DNA of 64,000 nt from Ctena decussata (taxonomy: Eukaryota; Mollusca; Bivalvia; Lucinida; Lucinidae), in assembly GCA_963989385.1 (NCBI GenBank), contig OZ022506.1:7543415-7607414 (forward strand), read 5' to 3'. Under the pieces are notes generated by a model that saw nothing but the letters and a program-made list of their open reading frames with translations, made no database searches and was not told where the DNA came from. Made by a program: the position numbers and the translations under genes. This document shows, piece by piece, positions 35,271-47,005 of this stretch (its first letter is position 1; each line of letters starts with the position of its first letter).

Positions 35271-36229
35271 AATATGTATAATCTTTAGCTTTTTATATAC
35301 TGGTAGTAAAAATGGGAAAGTTACATGTTCTTTCAATGCATATTTTCATTAAACTGAATTAAAATTTTGCCAATTTTATTCTAAGCTTACAAAACGTATT
35401 CGGAGTTCAGAAAATGGATATCATAACAAAAATTCGAGATCAGTATCTCCAGATAAGTTTGACTCAATGAGGGGTTAGAATTTGGAAGTGCAATTTTGAG
35501 GTGCTTTTTGAAGACCCGTATTTGACTCAAGTTGTGAGCCATTGTAAGCAAGTCATTTCTGAGAAGTTTATCAGGAACTAGTTGTAACAAAACGGTCCAA
35601 TCGCTGCTTCCTAAGGGTCGATGAGTGGAGTACAAGGCTTGGATTATCACTTTTCATGACACTTGACTCTGACTTTCATGCTTTGCACTGAAAGTTTCAT
35701 AGACAATGCAAGACGGTATACCACGGACAATTAGCTAGTTTGATCAAATTGTTTCATCATGAAACGTCTGGAGAAGCCGGAATAAGTTCCATGCATTAAA
35801 CTTGAACATTTTGTGGAAACGTACTGGTTAATCGGATTAAATGATTTGCTATACTTTAATTGCAAGGGAGACAGTTTCAATAACACAATATGTTTTACAT
35901 CTTATTTCTTTCACATGCTGGTTAAAGGTTATTAAGTTTATAGTTTCTTATTGGTGGTTACAAGGCACATCGGGAAGTGTAAAAATTTAAGCGCTTGCGC
36001 ATGTGCGTTAAGCGTTTCACATTGTCTTTTATGTTTACAGTCAAAGTAGAGTAATTCTGTAACAGTTGATACAAATCGGAAACCGATTATCTCATAAGGT
36101 TGTTTGACGTCTTGCATATGAATGATTAATGCAGCAATATTTGGAAATGTTGGTATTTAGCTTTAAATTCATGAATACTCAATGTAACGTTTCTTTTTTT
36201 GTTCAGTTTATATTACATGTATTTAGGAT

Positions 36230-36380
36230 AGCCTCGAGATCATCTACTGGGAAAGAGCTGACATCTTTGCTTTCCTTCGTTTTGTTTTGTTTTGTGCGCC
36301 GTCTTTATTTTCTTTCCCCATTTGGTGTGAAGGGCAGGATGTGGTTAAAGACTGTGCCAGTTCCTGATCATTGCCTTTTC
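36230..36380 (+). mobile_element. Penelope-like 3'-end remnant
   Basis: ATCTACTGGGAAAGAGCTGAC, a GT/TC-rich middle and GTGCCAGTTCCTGATCATTG follow the order of the 3' ends at 16490-16617 and 25340-25477. The remainder of the element is missing. A SINE follows about 10 bp later. Confidence 0.5.
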
Positions 36381-36391
36381 ATATATTTTCC

Positions 36392-36590
36392 GGAGCCCCG
36401 GTAGCTCAATATGTTAAGAGCTTGCCCATTGATCTAGCGGTTCCGGGTTCGAGTGCCGTTGCAGACAGGAATCTTTTCAATTGTAAACGAGGTTCCACTG
36501 CACACAGCCTTCCATTATTACATAGCCATCGACCTGATATGACTGAAATACTGCTTAAAAGGACGTAAAATCGCCAGTCATCCATCCATC
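36392..36590 (+). mobile_element. tRNA-derived SINE, full length
   Basis: GGAGCCCCGGTAGCTCAA is the A-box end and CCGGGTTCGAGTGCC the B box. The body has GAGGTTCCACTGCACACAG and GACTGAAATACTGCTTAAAA. It ends CATCCATCCATC. It matches 3841-4055 throughout. The small open frames on both strands here are artefacts. Confidence 0.85.
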
Positions 36591-36634
36591 TCATATATTT
36601 TCAAAGTTGATTATATACCTAAATATTTTCACTG

Positions 36635-37745
36635 GTCGACAATTTCTTTTAGGTGAACCTATACTGGGCTAACGATGTTCATATATCCATGCTAACACTC
36701 ATTCACGCGACGTTGCGCGTAAGTGACATCACGGATAAATCAAGTGGTTGATTGGACGATGTAACGTTCGATAAACGCCACGTCACAGTGACGGCTGTTG
36801 ACCAAACACGTCATTTCCATGGCATTTAATTATTCGAAGCTTCACGAATAAGTAACAAAATTGATGTGAAAACATAGCATAAATACAAAAGATAAACTCC
36901 GGAAGTTCATGGAAGTATGAACTCAATGGGTTCCGTGCAAAGCTAAAGTAAGGTACTTTGCAGGTAGACCATTGCATTTATGCTTCCATGTACATCCGAA
37001 AAATGGCATCTATTTTTTAAATATGTTTGTGCGACGCGCTTCTTTTGATGCAAGCCGATTATATTCTCGTGGTGAAACGGCGAAACATCCCACCGTGAAA
37101 CAGTAAATGACTAGGCTACAATAGGAACCACATGGAACCACCACCTCTATTAGTCGGTACTGCGGAAAGGCTGGTACAGACACAAGCAGATAGACAGACA
37201 GAGAAGAACTTTATGCTCTCAAATTTCATATAAACATTAATTTACTCGATGAGGCACTACTCTAGTACTAATCATCATGGCAAACGGAAGGTATTTTATG
37301 TAACACTTACACTCGTCGACAATTTCTTTCACAATGTTCATACAATAATGAACAACACTCATTTACGCAGCGTTTCGCGTAAACGACGTCACAGATAATT
37401 CAAAACGTTGACTGGCCGGAGTAACGTTCAATATACGTCATGTAATAGTGACGGATGTTTAACGTCAAAACCAAGCACATTGGTTTATAACTGTTCTACG
37501 TCCTTTCCTTGGCTTTGAATTAGTCAAAACCTCACGAATTAGTACCAAAATTGATGTGAAGAAAGTAATATATTATTCTGAAAGATAGATTTCATTTTTC
37601 GGAAGTTTATGAAAGTATGAACACAATGGGTTCCGTTCAAAGTTAAAGTGACTTACTTTGCACGTAGCCCATTGCGTTCATGCTTCCACGAACTTCCGAA
37701 AAATTACATTTCTAAAATATGTTTGTGCGACGCGCTTGTTTTGGT
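36635..37745 (+). repeat. Direct duplication of an approximately 430-bp unit with internal hairpin
   Basis: About 36635-37060 and 37300-37745 are diverged direct copies. Shared strings include GTCGACAATTTCTTT, CACTCATT-ACGC, GTAACGTTC, CAATGGGTTCCG and TTTGTGCGACGCGCTT. Each copy holds a hairpin, in which CGGAAGTTCATGGAAGTATGAA pairs, in inverted form, with TTCATGCTTCCACGAACTTCCG or close variants. Non-coding. The class is unknown. Confidence 0.7.
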
Positions 37746-38118
37746 GAACATGCAGGCAAACATGCTAACTTGATAGCTATTATCGGTTTGATTAACATTA
37801 TCAGCTTGCTTAACAAACGAATCCATACTTGATCATAAGGCAAGTAAAGAGCAGCGTGACTTAGTGTTACAGGAACGATCAATGACGCACTAAAACATCG
37901 TACTTCTAAAAAGAGTTTATTACGGTCAGCAACGACGACAGATAGATCTTTGAATTCGGATCACTTGTGTTCGTAGCGCAAATCCTCGTATCCTGACGAC
38001 TCATTTAGTCAAATTCAAAGTCTCTGACCGGCTTCTTCTTCTAATCCATTTGATATCTGCTTGCACAAGGCCGGTGTTGAAGTTGTCTCTTTTCATTTAT
38101 TTATAATATTTTATTCAG

Positions 38119-38291
38119 AAGTCCTTCAGTGTATAATGCCAATATGTATGGTAGAGGATACGGGTCAATTAGTCATTCAGAGTGGTCCTGTTCCGGAGAT
38201 GAGGAAGAACTGTTCGATTGCTCGACGCAAAGTTCAGCCTACTATTCATGCGGATATCATTATTCTTATGTTGATGTTGGGATATCATGTG
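38119..38291 (+). CDS. SRCR-domain gene, exon d (C-terminal half of SRCR domain 2)
   Basis: 173 bp between acceptor TTCAG and donor GTATGT, phase 2 to phase 1, the same length and phases as exon b. It reads SPSVYNANMYGRGYGSISHS, then EWSCSGDEEELFDC, YSCGYHYSYVDVGISCG. The cysteines at WSC, FDC, YSC and ISC keep the group A pattern. The usual NCGHxEDAGV motif has become SCGYHYSYVDVG, and the GSG-hydrophobic core is GYGSISHSEW. It is therefore more diverged than domain 1 but keeps all structural cysteines. Confidence 0.92.
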
Positions 38292-40084
38292 GTATGTATA
38301 GGCGTTGCGTTTGCTATGGGACTTTGTTTTTCAGTAACTTCAACCTGTTTGCACAGTCAATATATTTGGCGTCATTATATTACTTCATAGAATGAATATC
38401 AAAACATAAACTGGCAAACAGAATAATTTTTAAAATTTCTGTAGTTCGTTTCATTATTACAAATTTAGTTCTATAATTTGCGCGAAAAAAAAATAGTTTG
38501 CATAGGCAATAATGTATCTTACCCGCTCTGTTATCAGCCCGCTTGTATGGTGAATAAAGACAGATAATAAAGCCTGCGCGAGAGGTTCCACGCGTTGTCT
38601 AACTTATATGGAAGATGACGTCAGTCGATTCGATTTACGTGATGCTATGAGCCCTTTTGGGAATGACTTCAGATTTTGACATTGTGTCAATTTTACCTGG
38701 TTTCGTCGCCAGTCAACTCTTGATCATTATCAGCCCTCGAACTAAAGCTCTCGAGCTAATGAGGGGGTCGTCTGGGGTTGATAAATTGGCCAATAACCAA
38801 ACACCATTTGATGATCTCTTTCTTGAAAAATGAAGGTGATGGGCAGGTCTAAAATGGAGTTTCAAGTGACTCAAGGGAAATCTACAACAAATATCATATA
38901 AAGCTTTCTATTAGATTTAGAATTTAATCTCTCATTGGCAGTCTGATTCTTCATTGGGCTTGATATAAGCTTACGGTCAAAAATAAAAGCAAAAAAAAAC
39001 AAACAAATAAAATAAAATAAAATAAAATAAAAAAAATGTAAATCAGGGTTGAAAAGATGGTCAAACATGTGGATATTTTTATAGTATATTGCTGCGATAT
39101 CCCGTGCATTGGGGTAGTATATATAAGCAAATTGAATAACTTTCCATCGAAAAAAATGCGTCTTCAGAAACTTACACACATAAACTGACGTGACAAGTGC
39201 TTTGTCTTATTACTAATACCTTATCCACTGTATGGTTGTTCTCGCCTGCCCCGCCTACCATTCATTGTTAAGGAACCTTGATTAAAATGTCCAGTCTGTA
39301 CATGAGCAGTGAGTTTACACATGTAGTTATAAAACCAGAGGGCAGTGAGTCCCTGAATTGCGCAGCAGGGTCTAACCTTGTTAATCAGTGGGCCCATATA
39401 TGTTTTGCATTAATTCTATACCTGTGCAATTGTTTCGTAAGTTTTAGCATACCCCCAATTGCATTCTAGCTAAGCGGAATGTCTTGGTTGTCAAAAACTT
39501 TCACTTACCATTGAAATAAATAAATCAAGGCACATTGCCAAGGAGTCCAAAATGTTCGGTGTATTCAATATTGCGAAAAGCGATTTTGCAACCTATCAAA
39601 GTTATTTTAACTATATTGCCTGGTGCTGAAATGCTTCCACGTAGATAAGATTTTTTTCTTGGTGCACAGGAATATGGTAATGAAAAAGCCAGATCCATGA
39701 TTAAATAACAAATATTCAAACATGTTATACATAATGAAACTCCGGATAGTTTTTTTTTCTCTGGAAGAAAATATTCATCCTGAAAAAGAGGAAGACGGGA
39801 CCTTCTATTTGTAGCAAATCAGTATAGGTCCTTTTGCAAAAAAACGGTTAGGCTCGCCAGAAACATTTAATAAATAGAGTTCCTATTCTTCTATTTGCGA
39901 ACTATTGAAAGCATACTTTTTACGGCATTTTGGCTCTGGCAATTAGAAAACAGAAGAGAAGAGAGGGGTGGAAACAGTTTATGCAAATGTTTCGTAAGTC
40001 TTATTACACCCTTATTTGTTGTATTATATGCTTTGAAACTGAGTAGAGGTGCTGTCTCTTGCTCTTTCTTATATTGATTTATGT

Positions 40085-40960
40085 GTATGCCCCCATGACA
40101 ATAGTCAGAGGGCATTATGGTTTATTCTTGTTCGTCTGTCCATCCGAACGTCTGTCTGTCCGTCCGTCCATCCCCCCTAAAAGTTTGTTGGATCAACTCT
40201 TCCTACAGTTTTTGAGCGATCAATCTGAAGTTTGCACATTAAATGCAGGCAAACTGTACACAAAGGGGTCTAGTCTCCCATAATTTCTAAAAGCAGGTAG
40301 GATCATCAAGTTTTGTTACCTCTCTCATAGCTGTCAATCAAAATAACCACTTTATGAAAGTGATACCAGTGAACCTTAATTGGTTTCTGCTGCATCTGTT
40401 TTCTTTCAGCTGATAAACATTGTGTTTTGTCAAAAAAAAATACTGAACACTTATTTCCAGTATTTCAGGAAAATTATGCTATTATATTTTCAGATTCTTT
40501 GTCAGCATTAATATTAAAGTTCAAAAAGTGTAGACCCTGATCAGACATTGCATTTTGATGCTGCATCATAGCTCCAGGGGCATTTTTCTGAATTATGATT
40601 GAAACATAGTTTTCAGTCACTCATTTGAACTTCCTCACTGAGGCGGTTCTAACGAGCCTCAAAAATCTATTTTTGGAACATGAATGAAAAAAAAAATCAA
40701 ATGGAAAATGACGTTTTTCAACTCATTAAAGCAGGTCAAATTTTGCACAGGCGTTTTAATGTAATGAAAGGTGGGGTTCAAGGGGTATACCTTAACTTTC
40801 TTATTTATGATTCAAACATAGATTTTGTATTGAGGCGTAAGTAGAGATCCTCAAAGACCTATGTAAGAAGCATATATAAGACAAAAAAAATCGTATGAGC
40901 ATTTTTATTTCAAGCCATAAGAGGAGGCCAAATTTTGCATGGGAGTGCTAATGTCTTACA
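40085..40960 (+). repeat. Modular repeat element
   Basis: It starts with a hairpin, CCCCCATGACAATAGTCAGAGGGC, then a GTCTGTCCGTCCGTCC tract and modules with CAGTTTTTGAGCGATCAATCTGAA. The latter match the units at 56010-56500. Later modules repeat GGTCAAATTTTGCA. Non-coding. Confidence 0.55.
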
Positions 40961-42605
40961 CTCATGGTCATTTGTTTGGTAAAACAGTGGACATTATTTC
41001 GACAATGTTGTCAAGGACGGCGTCATGACGTTTCGTCGGTGCATGACATTTTGTCAAAAGTCAAAATTAGCGCATCTTAAAATTCTAATAACTAAATTGT
41101 GATTGATTCTGTTACATGTTATTTCTCAAAGGATCATTTAAATCCATATTCTGTTTGGGTGAAGATAAGGGTGGTGTTATGCGGACAGTTTTCGATAACT
41201 AAAATTTTCGACGCAATGTCAGAGATTCCACTTTCATCTTGCCAGTATCCAAGTGTCATTTAACGTGTGATCATATCAAGTTTTAGCGTGACTTTGCGAG
41301 GCAAAATGTGCTTGTGTCATGCCCTTCATGTGCATCTGCGTGCGCGTGCTAGTGTACGTGTGTCATTGTAAAATATTCACCTGTTGTGTTTAGCTCAGTT
41401 TCTGAGTAGCCGTAAGGGCTAGAGTGTTCAAACTTGCTCCAACAATACAACTGAAAGCAGCGATGCATATCGGGCCATGGGGAAAATTTCATGGTTGATT
41501 GAATATAGAAAAAATGATGGTGTGGTAGCCCTGTAAGAGACCTTTTTCATTTTTGAATGTTGACAGATCCACTTCTCCTATAAGGTGTAGCTACTTAAAC
41601 TGTTGGAGAGTGGAAAACAGTGTATACCCATATCTGACTGCTCCTTGAGAAGCAGTCAGATCTAAAGGAGGAGAAGTCAGATCTGGCTCTACATTGTTTA
41701 CTCAGGTAGGCCTATGCTTTTCCAAATACATGGAATTTAAGGTAAGAGCTTTTTCATGTCTGTCTGCTAAACTCCGTTCATTAATTCTGAAACTGGGTTT
41801 TTTGCTGCTCATACTTTTATAATTTAATCAATCCAGGTAAGACTGTGCATACTGATAATGCTAGGATTCCGCCGATTTCCCATTAATGTGTCCTATGTCT
41901 CTGTCCTTCGTAAGATGCTAACCTGCACAAAACTGCAAATTTCAGATTTTCAGCCCGAGACTAAGTCCACCAGATAGGTTGGAAACGCCTTTTAATACCA
42001 TATAAAGTGGTCGCTATAAATAGTTTGTGTACGGGTGGGGTTACTATTCTAACACATGATCTGCGCGTGCGAAATTAGTTAGCGTGACAACAAGCTTGTC
42101 ATCCAGATAGTTTTGTCTCAATTTGAAATTGATTACAACGCATAAATTCACACAGGACAAGGTTTACAGTGTTTCACCATGGTATCGCTACCGCAAGCAA
42201 CGTCTAACCGACGTCATATCAGCGTCAGTGCGACGTTATGGTGTTCACGGCGTTATTTTTAATATAACAGCTTGCCGCAGTATGTAATAAAGTTCTAAAG
42301 TTCCAAAACATTTATTACCAACGTTGCGTTAAAACTGCAAAGTCAAATACAAGGACAAAATGATCAAACCGTGCACCTCCCAAACTGATTACAGCTCCCC
42401 TTAATCAGTCTATTCCTCCTTCTTATCCCCGACCACTCTCACCCCAACTCTAAGAAAATAATAAAAGAAAATCTCCCCCACACAACCTACAACCCCCTGC
42501 CCTCAATAAGTCTCCCATCCAGACTCCCATACTCCCACCCCTCGACACGCCCCCACACACTTCATTTCAACAAACTATTCCCTCGATTTGTCTACCACTC
42601 CGACC

Positions 42606-44607
42606 TGTTACGAAATGAATCGGATCGTCGAATATGTCAAGTTGTTATTCATTTTTATCCTTTTAATCAGTTTTAGGGTACCTGTGGTAGTAAAACATTT
42701 ACTGAAATTGTGGCTATTTGTCATGCATGAATTATCGGTGAATACCTACATGGTAAAAGCGAGTCGCATGGTTTTAAGGTGAGATACATACTATTAATAA
42801 TCGTAAATTATTATTGAAATTTAGACGTGGCTTGATCTTCAAAGTGAAAGGATATGATATTATATTAGAGTGCCTAGATTCAGTGTTAAGACCTGAGGAG
42901 TAAGATTTTATTATATTTATTCAGAATAGTTTTGGCTAAGAATGAAATATGTGACTTTGTTGATAATGATCATGCTGCCCATGGTATTTGTATTTAGGAA
43001 GTTTTGTAAATTACGGAAATAGTTTATAACACTGATGTAGGTTGCAATGGTGTGCGTCTATTTGACGTCGAGTGACGTCAGTTGCATTCATGTTATTAAT
43101 GTGACGTCAGTTGCATTAATGTTATTGCGACGTCAGCACTTTTTATATTAGTTTCATGTATACGTGGCCTATAGAAGTAGATTGATTTGTAATGGAACTT
43201 ATTTATATACTCGTGACGTCGATTGACGTCATGCCATGTACCGCATTAAGGTTTTTCAAGATGTTATAACGGTATCATTTGGTCGTCATGCGTTTGCCTA
43301 CACTAGATGACGTCATATGGTATGACATCATTGGTGTCATGATGTCAGATCAAATGTAATGATCCCAAGTGTGTTAGAAACACTTATAAAGCTATTTAAA
43401 GGATATATTCTATGGCAAATGGTCATACGCTTAGTTTAAAGAAATGAAATAATACATATGCGAGTTAGATTTTTGGTAAATCAATTTAATGTAAAAAGAT
43501 CATTGATTGTATCAATCATGTATTATCTGGGGTATTTCATGGTGATACCTGTTGACGTCAGTATACTTCTTGACAATGTTTGACGTCAGATCCTTCGACG
43601 CACATGTGTGGTAGGATCTACGTTTCTTCATTGGCCGAAGTGTTAAGCACAGTTTAGGCTTTACATCGTGAGCGCGAGTTGTGTCTAGTGACACGGCTGG
43701 CGTGTGCACGTTATGCTCGGCATTCATCGAGGGCGTTGTATGGTATTTCCAAGACAGGCCCAGGTCATATGTATTGTTATTATGTTGTTATAATGTATTA
43801 AGTGTAAGTTCGTTATTTGTAGGCACTTCAAGTCCGGCAGTCAACTGTTTGGGCTTAGAGCCACGTCTCACCTGGAAATATTATATACATCTCCAGGTTA
43901 ATACTAACCCGGGTAGAGGCACAATTACAACGCCACTTGTGCAAGATTCCTAGCAAGGCGGGAAGCACTTAATCTAGGCGAAATCGGGCGGTGACGTCGA
44001 TGTGATTGCTGCGATGATGAAGTGTTCGTCCACTAAGGTGTTTCTCATAATATATAGACTGGTCCCTGGTGCGATCCAGGGAACGACCAGTATATAAGTG
44101 CGTGCGCGATATGGAATAAGTTGGTGTTTCCCATAAGATATAGACTGGTCCCTGGAATGATCCAGGGAGCGACCAGTATAATAAAGCCGGCAACGGTATA
44201 AAGGCCTTATTTTTTTGTTGTGAGTTAAGTTAACGTCTTTGTTCTTTGTATTTTCCTTTTAGTTCATGGCGCTGAGCCGAGTACGGTGTTGACGTCAGAC
44301 GGTAATGATTTTGCGTATCGTACGCAGATAGATTACAGATTTGAAACAAACACCTAACTTGGGCCAGCGACATGAACTGATATGTGTTGTATTTATTGTA
44401 GTTGTGACAAGTGTAAATTGTATTGTTTGTATATAGAACTTACATTACCATATATATAAACTTCAAAAATTCTAACGTTGTTAGCGTTTCTTTGTTAATG
44501 TAATACACTGGTCGATAACCCTTTAACCGGAAGTTACCCTCCGCCGTCATGGCGACGCATAAGGCTCTACACCCGTGTCAACCGTGTGTAAAACCTTCTG
44601 CGTAACA
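42606..44607 (+). mobile_element. Solo LTR A of the gypsy family (2,002 bp)
   Basis: It starts TGTTACGAAATG and ends CTGCGTAACA: TG...CA ends with a 7-bp inverted terminal repeat, TGTTACG/CGTAACA. It is flanked by GACC at 42602-42605 and 44608-44611, a 4-bp target duplication (5 bp if one T of a TT was lost on the left). No internal sequence follows, so this is a solo LTR left by recombination between LTRs. It is homologous along its length to the LTRs at 44745 and 52576 but more diverged, hence an older insertion. It contains seven perfect TGACGTCA octamers. Confidence 0.88.
44057..44180 (+). promoter_or_regulatory. Twin hairpin motifs with adjoining TATA-like boxes in LTR A
   Basis: ACTGGTCCCTGG faces CCAGGGAACGACCAGT around a 4-5 nt loop (44057-44091). 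The motif recurs at 44142-44178. The first hairpin runs directly into TATATAAG. Equivalent pairs occur in LTRs B and C. Conservation between copies of different age suggests a core promoter or RNA structure. The function is inferred. Confidence 0.5.
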
Positions 44608-44611
44608 GACC

Positions 44612-44739
44612 TCTACCCCGCGACAGGAAAACCTTAATGTAAAAACTACATCGTCGAACCTTACGGCTTGCGCAAAGATCAGAGTCAACCGGAAGTCGAA
44701 GTCAGCCTCACGGTACCGAGTTTAAGTGAAAAGCTAAGA
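44612..44739. other. Spacer between solo LTR and composite element
   Basis: 128 bp of unique host-like sequence, ending at the CACAT target duplication. It shows that LTRs A and B belong to separate insertions. Confidence 0.6.
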
Positions 44740-44744
44740 CACAT
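44740..44744. repeat. Target site duplication, left copy (CACAT)
   Basis: CACAT lies directly before the TG of LTR B and again directly after LTR C (54718-54722). This is the 5-bp size typical of Ty3/gypsy integration. Confidence 0.75.
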
Positions 44745-46889
44745 TGTTACGAAATGGATCCGATCGTCGACTATGTCGTCGAAATCATTTTTATCCTTTC
44801 AATCAGTAGAGCTACAGTTTTTAGGGCAACTGTGGTAATAAAACATTTACGGAAATTGTGACTACGTTATGCATGGGTTGTTTGTGAATACCTCTCGTGG
44901 ACAGCGTATTGCATGATTTTAAGGTGAATACCTGCACGTGTCTTTTGATTGTGGACAGCGTGTTGCTTGATTTTAATGTGAATACCTGCACGCTTAGATT
45001 CGAGTCCCATGATTTAAAAGTGAGACGCATAGTATTTATACTCCTATTCTTTAATGAAAAGCTAGACGTGGCTGTTTAATTCTAAGGTGAATTGATGGGT
45101 GTTATATTGTTGTGTGCCCAGATTCTGTGTTAAGACCAGAACGGTAAGAGTTTATTATATTTTTTAGAATAGTTTGGCTAAGAATGAAAAATGTGACTTC
45201 TGATTGATATTGTATGATTATATGTGTCGACTGATTTGATTTTGTTGACAGTGATCAGGCTGTGCATATGTCGACCAATTTTGTTTATACTGACCATGCT
45301 GCGCAAATGGTATTTGTATATTAGGAAGTTTTGTAAATTACGGAAATAGTTTATATCACTGATGTTGGTTGCAATGGTGTGCGTCTATTTGACGTCCAGT
45401 GACGTCAGTTGCATTCATGTTATTGCGACGTCAGCACTTTTTACATTAGTTTCACGTATACGTGGCCTATAGAAGTAGATTGATTTGTAATGGAACTAAT
45501 TTACATACTCGCGACGTCAAGTGACGTCATAGCATGCACCGCATTAAGGGTTTTTTCCATACATTATAATGGTAACATTTGGTCATCATGCGTTTGATTT
45601 GCCTTCACTAGATGGCGTCATATGGTATAACATCATTAGCGTCATGATGTCAGATCAAACGTTATGATCCCAAATGTGTTAGAAACGCTTATTCAGCTAT
45701 TATATTCTATGGCAAATGGTATTACGCTTAGTTTAAAGAAATGAATTAATACATATGCGAGTTAGATTTTGGTCAATCAATTAAATGTAAATAGGTCATT
45801 GTTTAGATTCATTCATGTTTTATGTGGGGTATGTCATGGTGATGCCTGTTGACGTCAGTATACTTCTTGACAATGTTTGACGTCAGATCCTTCGATGCAA
45901 ATGCGTGGTAGAATCTACGTTTCTTCATTGGCGGAAGTGGTAAGCACAATTTTAGCTTTACATCGTAATCGCGAGTCGTGTCTAGTGACACGACTGGCGT
46001 GTGCACGTTATGCTCGGCATTCGCCGAGGGCGTTGTATGGTATTTCCAAGACAGGCCCAAGTCTTACGTATTATTATTATGTAGTTACAATGTATTAAGT
46101 GTAAGTTCGTTATTTTTAGGCACATCAAGTCCGGCAGTCAGCTGTTAGGGCTTAGAGCCACGTCTCACCTGGAGATTCGATATACGTCTCCAGGTTAATA
46201 CCAACCCGGGTAGAGCAGTTACAACGCCCTTGTGCATGTTTTCCTAGCAGAGGCGGGAAGCACAAAATATCGACGAAGGCGATTTTATTACTGCGGAGGT
46301 GAAAGTGGTACAGTGTTCGTCCACTATAGTGTGTCTTGTTATATATAGACTGGTCCCTGGTACGATCCAGGGAGCGACCAGTATATAATCGTGCACGTGT
46401 TAATATAAGTTGGTGTTCCTGATGATATATGGACTGGCCCATGACATGATCCAGGGAACGACAAAGTGAAGTCTACCAACAAAAGGCCTTGTTTTTTTCG
46501 TATGAGCTCAAACTGACGTTTTTTGTTCTTTGGTGTTTTCCTTTAGTTCATGGCGCTGAGCCGAGTACGGTGTTGACGTCAGACGGTACTCTATTTGCGT
46601 ATTGTACGCAAATCGATTACAGATTTGAAACAAACACCTTACTTGGGCCAGCGACATGAACTGATATGTGTTGTATATTATTGTAATTGTGACAGTTGTA
46701 AATTGTATTGTTGTATATAGAATTTACGTTATATATATAAACTTCAAAAAAGTCTAACGTTGTTAGAGTTTCCTTGTTAGTGTAATACACTGGTAGATAA
46801 CCCTTTAACCGGAAGTCACCCTCCGCCGTCCTGGCGACGCATAAGGCTCTACACCCGTGTCGACCGTGTGTAAAACCTTCTGCGTAACA
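44745..46889 (+). repeat. LTR B (2,145 bp), in plus orientation
   Basis: It starts TGTTACGAAATGG (U3 end) after CACAT and ends CTTCTGCGTAACA (U5 end). It is nearly identical to the reverse complement of LTR C (2,142 bp), closer than either is to LTR A. Behind its U5 end there is no primer binding site but TGCATATTAATG, so B is not a 5' LTR of a plus-strand element. It has the same TGACGTCA sites and twin hairpins (46348-46381 and 46431-46473) as A. The 96-codon minus-strand frame at 46442-46152 is a by-product of the LTR; its twin occurs in C. Confidence 0.88.
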
Positions 46890-46916
46890 TGCATATTAAT
46901 GTTTCTTTTCTGAAAT

Positions 46917-46955
46917 AGTACGAAATGCGATCGAATCGTAGGCTATGTCAAAACT
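46917..46955 (+). repeat. U3-end fragment at the B/pol junction
   Basis: TACGAAATGCGATCGAATCG followed by TAGGCTATGTCAA resembles the first 40 bp of the LTRs, in the same orientation as B. It lies between the end of LTR B and the pol stop. It marks a complex junction where the proper 3' LTR of the minus-strand element should begin. Confidence 0.55.
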
Positions 46956-47005
46956 GGAAAACTAGCTATTTACACAACAACGGTGCGATGCATAACGTGG
47001 CCAAA

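Larger units (their letters stand above)
34404..38118 (+). other. Intron inside SRCR domain 2
   Basis: A phase-2 intron of about 3.7 kb, GTATGT to TTCAG. It contains possible Penelope-like 3' remnants, a SINE and a direct duplication, listed separately. Confidence 0.8.

Noticed and set aside
46152..46442. 96-codon frame conserved between LTRs B and C
   Set aside because: Conservation is explained by the near identity of the two LTRs; the frame covers the hairpins and is not kept as a full frame in solo LTR A.
42606..46889. LTRs A and B as the two LTRs of one plus-strand element
   Set aside because: Only 128 bp of unrelated sequence lies between them. A has its own GACC duplication, and no primer site follows A or B.
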